DNA of 64,000 nucleotides, from assembly GCA_934085825.1 (NCBI GenBank), contig CAKOHR010000001.1, positions 248,001 through 312,000 of the forward strand, in the 5' to 3' direction. A program made the translations under genes and the position numbers. Numbering within the stretch: the first letter of the stretch is position 1; every line of letters begins with the position of its first letter. Under the pieces are notes generated by a model. The model was not told the origin of the DNA. It did no database searches and saw nothing but the letters and a program-made list of their open reading frames with translations. Below, piece by piece: positions 59,395 to 64,000 of this stretch. Source of the DNA: an uncultured Bacilli bacterium (GTDB taxonomy: Bacteria > Bacillota_I > Bacilli_A > RF39 > UBA660).

Positions 59395-60150
59395 ATGAAA
59401 ATTTTGTCGTTTATATTGGGAACTATTATGGGTTCCTTTTATCTTGTTTTGGGAACTAGACTTCCTAAAGGAGAAGATGTAGTTAAATCTAGAAGTAGAT
59501 GTGATAGTTGTAAAAAAATATTAAAGTGGTATAATTTAATTCCTTTAGTATCATTTGTAGTTCAAAGAGGTAAATGTAGTAATTGTGGGAAAAAAATAAG
59601 TAGTGAACATTTTTGGATTGAACTTTTAACAGCCTTTTTATTCCTCCTTACCAGTATTTATTTTCCATTTGGTTATAATTATCTTGTTGGTTTAATTATT
59701 GTGTCTTTAATGGTTATTATATTTGTTTCTGACTTTAAATATATGATTATACTGGATTCTCCACTTATTGTATCTATGATACTTGTAATTATTTTAAAAT
59801 TAGTTTATTTTGGCTTTAAAAATGCATTTGTTAGTGTTATTTGTGGTTTAGTATTATTTTTGATAATGCTTTTAATTGAAAAAATTGGAACTTTAACACT
59901 GAAAAAAGATTCTTTAGGTGGTGGAGATATTAAATTTGCTTTTTTAATGGGACTTATATTAGATGTAAAACTTGGTGTAGTAGCTTTAGTTTTGTCAACA
60001 TTTTTAGCTCTTCCTTATGCTGTTGCAAGTGTAAAAATAATGAAGAGTCATGAGTTTCCGTATGGTCCATTTTTAGCTGGAGCATTATTCATTGTCTTCT
60101 TTCACTTTGATAAGTTTGCTAATTTAATTAATTTTCTATTTGCAATTTAA
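59395..60150 (+). CDS. Prepilin peptidase (PilD/ComC type)
   Basis: The protein has 251 residues. The N-terminal zinc-binding part has CDSCKKILKWYNLIPLVSF and CSNCGKKIS. Catalytic Asp residues sit in VSDFKYMIILDS and GGGDIKFAFLMG. About seven membrane helices. It cleaves and N-methylates prepilins such as the one at 10732. AGGAGG precedes the start. It is cotranscribed with gspF and ends at a terminator. Confidence 0.93.
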   Translation: MKILSFILGTIMGSFYLVLGTRLPKGEDVVKSRSRCDSCKKILKWYNLIPLVSFVVQRGKCSNCGKKISSEHFWIELLTAFLFLLTSIYFPFGYNYLVGLIIVSLMVIIFVSDFKYMIILDSPLIVSMILVIILKLVYFGFKNAFVSVICGLVLFLIMLLIEKIGTLTLKKDSLGGGDIKFAFLMGLILDVKLGVVALVLSTFLALPYAVASVKIMKSHEFPYGPFLAGALFIVFFHFDKFANLINFLFAI

Positions 60151-60153
60151 AAA

Positions 60154-60176
60154 CGACTTAAATAAGTCGCTTTTGT
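60154..60176 (+). terminator. Terminator of gspF-pilD
   Basis: Stem CGACTTA / TAAGTCG with loop AA, followed by CTTTTGTTTT, 3 bp after the peptidase stop. Confidence 0.75.
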
Positions 60177-60250
60177 TTTGCAAAAAGTTTTTACATTCAG
60201 TTGGTTGGATGCTACCTCATTTATTCATAAATGAAGGTGAGGTGATGCAC

Positions 60251-60349
60251 ATGAATGCAAAAGATACATTTATCTTGATGCAATTCTGCATTATAATTTA
60301 TTTGTTTATTAATTATAATAACTTTGTTATTAATTATAAAAGAACATAA
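60251..60349 (+). CDS. Hydrophobic toxin-like peptide of the fourth module
   Basis: A 32-residue peptide MNAKDTFILMQFCIII...KRT with a short polar start, a hydrophobic middle and a basic end, in the same style as the three peptides at 41054-42041 but with a different sequence. The binding site AAGGTGAGG (60233-60242) lies after a hairpin TCATTTAT-TC-ATAAATGA. The 5' UTR (60193-60216) is complementary to 61772-61803, beyond the tnpB element. The C-terminal residues may derive from the inserted element. Confidence 0.55.
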   Translation: MNAKDTFILMQFCIIIYLFINYNNFVINYKRT

Positions 60350-60354
60350 CTTAA

Positions 60355-60484
60355 ATTTCTAACGAAATTCAAGTATCAGTGTTACCTCACGGTAACACTT
60401 TTCTGTTTCACAGAAACCTAAGGCTTCTCCACAGACCAACTTCGGATGGTCGCCACCCTACTATTATGATTTTTTTGTTCTTAT
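60355..60484 (-). ncRNA. Candidate omega RNA (TnpB guide scaffold)
   Basis: Directly downstream of tnpB on the same strand. It has three clear hairpins: GACCA/TGGTC (60434-60451), TTTCTGT/ACAGAAA (60400-60416) and GTGTTACC/GGTAACAC with a tetraloop (60379-60398). This is the place where TnpB systems encode the right-end RNA whose 3' part becomes the guide. The sequence is more GC-rich than its surroundings, as expected of structured RNA. The guide would be the flank near 60350 and below. Confidence 0.65.
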
Positions 60485-61627
60485 TTACATTATACTTTCT
60501 TTCATATATATTTTCAAACCCTCAAACATTATATTTTCACTTGCATTTATATCTCTATCATGAACCATTCCACATCTTGGACATATCCATTTTCTTACAC
60601 TTAAATCCTTTACTTCTTCATTTTTATATTCACATCTATTGCAAACTTGACTACTTGGATAATATCTATTTATATTAATTACTTTTTTTCCTAACCAGTC
60701 GGCTTTGTATTTTAATACACTAAGGAAATCACCGATTGGGACCTTATTTAAGTGTTTGGCTATACTGTGGACTTGATACATACTTTTGACATCTAATGTT
60801 TCTACTGCTACGATGTCACTTTCTTTTAATATTTTATTTGCAAGTTTATATATCATATGTTTTCTGGCATTTCTAATTTTTAAATATAGTCTTTGTATTT
60901 TCAATTTCATTTTATATCTATTCTTACTTCCAGGTTTACATCTAGCTAATCCTTTTTGTAAGCCTTTTAATCTTTTTTCATTTATTTTCACTTCATTTTT
61001 TAGTTTTTCTCCATATGAAGTAACTACAAAATCTTTGATGCCTAAATCTAATCCAACAGCGGATGTTGGATTTATGATAGGTTTAGTAAATGGTACTTCA
61101 ACAAGAATGCTTACAAAATACTTGTTAGCATCTTTACTAATTGTGGCAGACTTTATTTTGCCATTTATTTTTTTAATGTTTCTATATCCTCGAAACTCTA
61201 TTTTTTTTAGTCTCGGTAACGTTATTACTTTATTTTTTAAATCCATTCTTATGCTTTCATATTTAACATTTTTATATTCATTTAATGTATTATTTGTTGT
61301 ATAACTTTCATGTTCTCCTTTTTTTCTATATTTTGGATAACCATTTCCACGAAAAAAATTCTTAAATGCATCATCTAAGTTAAATACACATTTTTGAAGG
61401 GCACATGAATCTACTTCTTTAAGCCACTTTTTTTCTTTCTTTAAATCAGTTAGTTCTTTTAACTTATCATAAGCACTTAATTTAATTTTATTTTCTTCAT
61501 ATTTCTCTTTTCTTTCAGATAAAAATTTATTAAAAACAAATCTTGTGCATCCAAAAGTTTTATCTATCATTATCTTTTGCTCTCTATTTGGATAAAACCT
61601 AAATTTATATGCTTTATATATAGTCAT
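60485..61627 (-). CDS. tnpB: RNA-guided nuclease TnpB
   Basis: A 380-residue OrfB/TnpB protein, close to the usual ~400. The N terminus is typical (YKAYKFRFYPNREQKIMID). RuvC residues are all present: D194 (VGLDLGIKDF), E276 (IVAVETLDV) and D359 (HDRDINASENI). The zinc finger is C329-x2-C332 ... C349-x2-C352. ATG 61627 follows AAGGAGG. The catalytic set is intact, so the protein is probably active as an RNA-guided DNA nuclease. Confidence 0.93.
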   Translation of the reverse strand: MTIYKAYKFRFYPNREQKIMIDKTFGCTRFVFNKFLSERKEKYEENKIKLSAYDKLKELTDLKKEKKWLKEVDSCALQKCVFNLDDAFKNFFRGNGYPKYRKKGEHESYTTNNTLNEYKNVKYESIRMDLKNKVITLPRLKKIEFRGYRNIKKINGKIKSATISKDANKYFVSILVEVPFTKPIINPTSAVGLDLGIKDFVVTSYGEKLKNEVKINEKRLKGLQKGLARCKPGSKNRYKMKLKIQRLYLKIRNARKHMIYKLANKILKESDIVAVETLDVKSMYQVHSIAKHLNKVPIGDFLSVLKYKADWLGKKVININRYYPSSQVCNRCEYKNEEVKDLSVRKWICPRCGMVHDRDINASENIMFEGLKIYMKESIM

Positions 61628-61719
61628 TATAGTACCTCCTTGATAATCAAATCATATCATATGTTCGACCACATATCAAGATTTAATTTTACAAAATTTT
61701 GATGACTTTCTTATTATAT

Positions 61720-61834
61720 AAAAAAACATCTAAATCAACGAGGTTGATTTAGATGCAACAACAAACTTGTTGGTAGCATCCAATCTCGGTAAAAACTGGA
61801 TGTTCCGTTTTAATTTATGCAAATTTCCTTTGCT
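61720..61834 (-). ncRNA. Antisense RNA of the fourth module
   Basis: Minus-strand promoter TTGACA (61869-61864), 17 bp, TAATAT (61846-61841). The 5' hairpin GCAAAGGAAATTTGC is shared with the three RNAs at 41-42 kb. It ends at a perfect 13-bp stem CATCTAAATCAAC / GTTGATTTAGATG (61727-61755) and a T run. Between 61870 and 62040 there is only a palindrome TTAACCAT-AA-ATGGTTAA (61903-61920). Confidence 0.8.
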
Positions 61835-62040
61835 ATATACATATTACCACATAATATTTGGCTTGTCAAATTATATTTGATTAAAAGTGATGCTTTTATA
61901 ACTTAACCATAAATGGTTAATAAAGTTGAAAATAACTAGTACTTGTTTTTAACACTGTTACTTTATTTTGCTGACGAAAATTATCATTTATATCAAAAAG
62001 GCTAAAAGATTATTCAGATTATAATGGAAAAATTTTGCTT

Positions 62041-63336
62041 TTAAAATTTGATGTTATTTTTTAAATATTTAAAATTAAGAAGTACTACAAATAAAATATT
62101 TATTATTTCTGCTATAACTAAGCTGTAGATACCGATGTGGCAAAGAGATAAAATTGCCATAACTAAAAGTTTTAAAATAACTCCCCATAAAGTTATGTTC
62201 ATAGTAATTTTAGCATAACCTAAGGCTTGAAGACTTGATGTAAGGACGCCTTCTAAGTAAAATAGTACAAAGAATGGAGCAAGTACTTTTATGTAATTAG
62301 AACCACTTGTGGTATTATATAATGAAAATAATAATTTATCTCGGAATGTAAAAATGATAAATGAGAAGAATATACCTATTAAAAGAGCAAATAATATGCT
62401 TTGGTGTATTCTTCTTTTTATCATTTTATTATTATTTTCACCATGAAATTTACTTATTTCAGGTAATAGTGATGTTGATATGGCAGCAATAAAGAAACCA
62501 GGCATCGTAAGAAGTGCTAGCGAATAGGCATTATAAGCACCATATTCACGTAAAATATAGGAAGAGGGATAACCTGAAAATAAAAGTAAATTGGTAAGTA
62601 TGATTGGTTCTAGAAAATATCCTATATTACCAATTATTCTACTTGATACAGTTGGCAGGGAAATATTAAGTATATCTTTGGTATGCTTTTTACTGGGAAG
62701 TAAATTGGTGTTAAAATTAATATGTTTGGGAATAAAAAATAAAAATACAATAATAGAGGATATTTCTGATGCTATAGTTAAAAGTATTAAACCTATGACT
62801 GCATGCATTACTGATTTTTTCATAAGAATTGGAAGTACTATAACTATTATAATGAGTCTAATAATTTGCTCAATTATATTACTTGTTGCATGTGGCATCA
62901 TGTTTTGTTTGCCTGCAAAGTAGCCTTTTAAAACTGATGAAATTGATACAAAAGGTAAAGTCAGGGCAAAGGCAAGTAATATTGGTGATGCTAGTGGTTC
63001 TTTTAAAAGAGCAGTTGCTAGAAAATCACGTGTAAGTAATATAAGTAATATAAGTAAAAAATTAATAGATAAAATTAAAAAAGCTGCAGATGTAAGAATA
63101 CGTATGGAACGAGCTTTATTTTCTGAAACAAGTTTTGATATAGATATTGGTATGGCAAGTGTTGCAATTGTGAGTAAAAGAGAATATGTAGGAGCAGCAA
63201 TGGCATATAAGCTAATACCATATTCACCGATTATACGAGTGTAAATAACTTTGATAATAAAACCTAAGATTTTAGTTAAAAAACCACTACAAATAAGTAT
63301 TAATGTTGATTTTATGAATAAGTTTTTTTGTTTCAA
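62041..63336 (-). CDS. Polysaccharide/lipid flippase, SpoVB-like (MVF/MATE superfamily)
   Basis: A 431-residue membrane protein with 12-14 hydrophobic segments. Typical elements are GFLTKILGFIIKVIYTRIIGEYGISLY near the start (a family hallmark), PISISKLVSENKA and GYFAGKQNMMPHA. It probably flips lipid-linked cell-wall precursors, either general or for the spore cortex (SpoVB). I place the start at TTG 63336, with AAAGGAGA 7 bp before it; the longer frame runs over the divergent rel gene. Which substrate it has is not visible. Confidence 0.85.
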   Translation of the reverse strand: MKQKNLFIKSTLILICSGFLTKILGFIIKVIYTRIIGEYGISLYAIAAPTYSLLLTIATLAIPISISKLVSENKARSIRILTSAAFLILSINFLLILLILLTRDFLATALLKEPLASPILLAFALTLPFVSISSVLKGYFAGKQNMMPHATSNIIEQIIRLIIIVIVLPILMKKSVMHAVIGLILLTIASEISSIIVFLFFIPKHINFNTNLLPSKKHTKDILNISLPTVSSRIIGNIGYFLEPIILTNLLLFSGYPSSYILREYGAYNAYSLALLTMPGFFIAAISTSLLPEISKFHGENNNKMIKRRIHQSILFALLIGIFFSFIIFTFRDKLLFSLYNTTSGSNYIKVLAPFFVLFYLEGVLTSSLQALGYAKITMNITLWGVILKLLVMAILSLCHIGIYSLVIAEIINILFVVLLNFKYLKNNIKF

Positions 63337-63402
63337 ATGATATTCTCCTTTATTTAAATGTAAAAATGTTATATAATAAATATATGTTGGAGGGTGGTTA
63401 TT

Positions 63403-64000
63403 TTGCCAGATACAATTACATTTGATGAACTTGCATTGTCTCTTTCTAAAAGAGATGGTTTTGATACAATAAAAAAAGCATATGAATATGCTTATAATGA
63501 ACATAAGAAAATGAAAAGACTTACTGGTGATGATTTTATAACTCATCCTTTGGAAGTTACAAAAATACTTATGGAACTTAATGTTGATGATACAACAATT
63601 ATTGCAGCATTATTACATGAAGTTATTAACAATGGTTCAAAAACTTATGAAGATTTAGTAGAAGATTTTGGAGAAGATATAGCTAAAATTGTTTTAAGTG
63701 TGTCTAAAATTAATAAGTTAGAGCTTCCAGATAATAATGAATCGAGTGTTATATATTTAAGAAAGATATTAGTTGGTCTTGCTGAAGATGTAAGAGTTTT
63801 ATATATAAAGCTTGCAGATAGATTACATAATATGAGAACTAACTGGGCAATTAATCCTCAAAAACAAAAACAAAAAGCTGAAGAAACTATGTCTGTTTTA
63901 GTACCTATTGCTCATAGACTTGGTATTAATTCTATTAAAAGTGAACTTGAAAATTTATCACTATATTATTTAAAGCCTGATGTTTATAATGATATTTTAG
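63403..64000 (+). CDS. rel: RelA/SpoT homologue, N-terminal part (cut by window end)
   Basis: The frame from TTG 63403 (GGAGGG 8 bp upstream; TATAAT at 63372-63377) is open to the window end, giving 199 residues. They cover the HD hydrolase domain: FITHPLEV with H48, AALLHEVINNG, LADRLHNMRT and VLVPIAHRLGI, which begins the link to the synthetase domain. Two features are changed from the usual HDxxED core: HE instead of HD (72-73) and NN (76-77) where the catalytic Glu-Asp pair stands. The (p)ppGpp hydrolase may therefore be weak or inactive. The synthetase domain lies outside the window. Confidence 0.85.
   Translation, partial: MPDTITFDELALSLSKRDGFDTIKKAYEYAYNEHKKMKRLTGDDFITHPLEVTKILMELNVDDTTIIAALLHEVINNGSKTYEDLVEDFGEDIAKIVLSVSKINKLELPDNNESSVIYLRKILVGLAEDVRVLYIKLADRLHNMRTNWAINPQKQKQKAEETMSVLVPIAHRLGINSIKSELENLSLYYLKPDVYNDIL

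Larger units (their letters stand above)
60350..61674 (-). mobile_element. IS200/IS605-type element with tnpB only
   Basis: The element carries tnpB but no Y1 transposase gene. On the minus strand its left end lies next to TTGAT (61679-61675), the target/TAM-like sequence known for ISDra2-type elements, with a subterminal hairpin ATATGT / ACATAT (61659-61676). The right-end region 60360-60484 holds several hairpins. The exact right boundary near 60350-60360 is not determined. It separates the 5' and 3' halves of the fourth type I-like module. Confidence 0.65.

Noticed and set aside
60379..60678. 99-residue plus-strand ORF over the tnpB 3' end
   Set aside because: It reads through the omega-RNA hairpins and the complement of tnpB, and its His/Leu-rich sequence is typical of a shadow frame.
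62041..63546. 501-residue version of the flippase
   Set aside because: The first 70 codons run over the promoter and start of the divergent rel gene and look non-coding; TTG 63336 has AAAGGAGA at the right distance.

Overview
The window is AT-rich, densely packed bacterial chromosome read with the standard code: TAA, TAG and TGA all end genes, many of them in ATGA couplings. Gene content points to a low-GC Gram-positive of class Bacilli, probably an uncultured gut-type lineage. The evidence is a T-box in front of valS, ireB-ruvX-DUF1292-mltG, trmR-trhP1-trhP2, dnaG-rpoD-trmK, RNase HIII, TIGR04086 and DUF421 proteins, and endospore genes (a gerA-type operon, spoIIM, a SpoVB-like flippase, a YqfQ-like protein). 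The lineage is inferred; no rRNA is present.

Layout. 0-8 kb: two beta-rich exported proteins, T-box/valS, a frameshifted PD-(D/E)XK transposase-like gene, and an acyltransferase / acyl-CoA synthetase / acyltransferase operon followed by a 3-hydroxyacyl-CoA dehydrogenase. 9-16.6 kb: a decayed ORF, a pseudopilin, rpoZ, tRNA-Ala, and lepA - two paralogous regulators - hemW. 16.6-19.5 kb: a bacteriocin locus with a C39-peptidase ABC exporter, a membrane protein and two double-glycine precursor peptides that both carry GxxxG motifs. 19.5-28.9 kb: rpsU, a yqeY gene with an internal stop, gerA-type genes on the minus strand, rlmD, tgt and small membrane proteins. 29.1-30.9 kb: a large exported protein whose 3' end turns abruptly GC-rich and looks like a diversity-generating-retroelement (DGR) variable region. 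30.9-34.2 kb: a PfkB kinase, an Smr protein, a type III toxin-antitoxin locus (CptIN-like) with tandem pseudoknot RNAs, a second toxin-less pseudoknot array, and a dead AAA ATPase. 34.4-40.8 kb: housekeeping genes (ireB to tig). 40.9-42.2 kb: three tandem copies of a type I toxin-antitoxin-like module. 42.2-52 kb: DUF4044, spoIIM, mnmA, rnhC, cvpA, a thioredoxin, uvrC and an RnfC/RnfD-like pair. 52.1-53.9 kb: a GNAT / radical-SAM-SPASM / Cys-containing precursor RiPP cassette. 54-60.1 kb: dnaG-rpoD-trmK, then GspF and prepilin peptidase. 60.2-61.9 kb: a fourth type I-like module split by a tnpB element with a candidate omega RNA. 62-64 kb: a SpoVB-like flippase and the 5' part of rel.

How the genes fit together. 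The housekeeping operons are ordinary for Bacilli. The accessory content is rich in small systems that standard gene callers miss: two bacteriocin precursors, a radical-SAM RiPP precursor, four 30-32 residue hydrophobic peptides with convergent antisense RNAs, a DUF4044 peptide and two tandem-pseudoknot RNAs. In the type I-like modules the 5' UTR can pair with the 3' UTR over 22-24 nt, and the fourth copy keeps this arrangement with a different sequence. Several genes carry single inactivating changes (yqeY, the PD-(D/E)XK gene, the AAA ATPase, and a TGA between the GNAT and radical-SAM domains). These are either real decay or errors in the assembled sequence.
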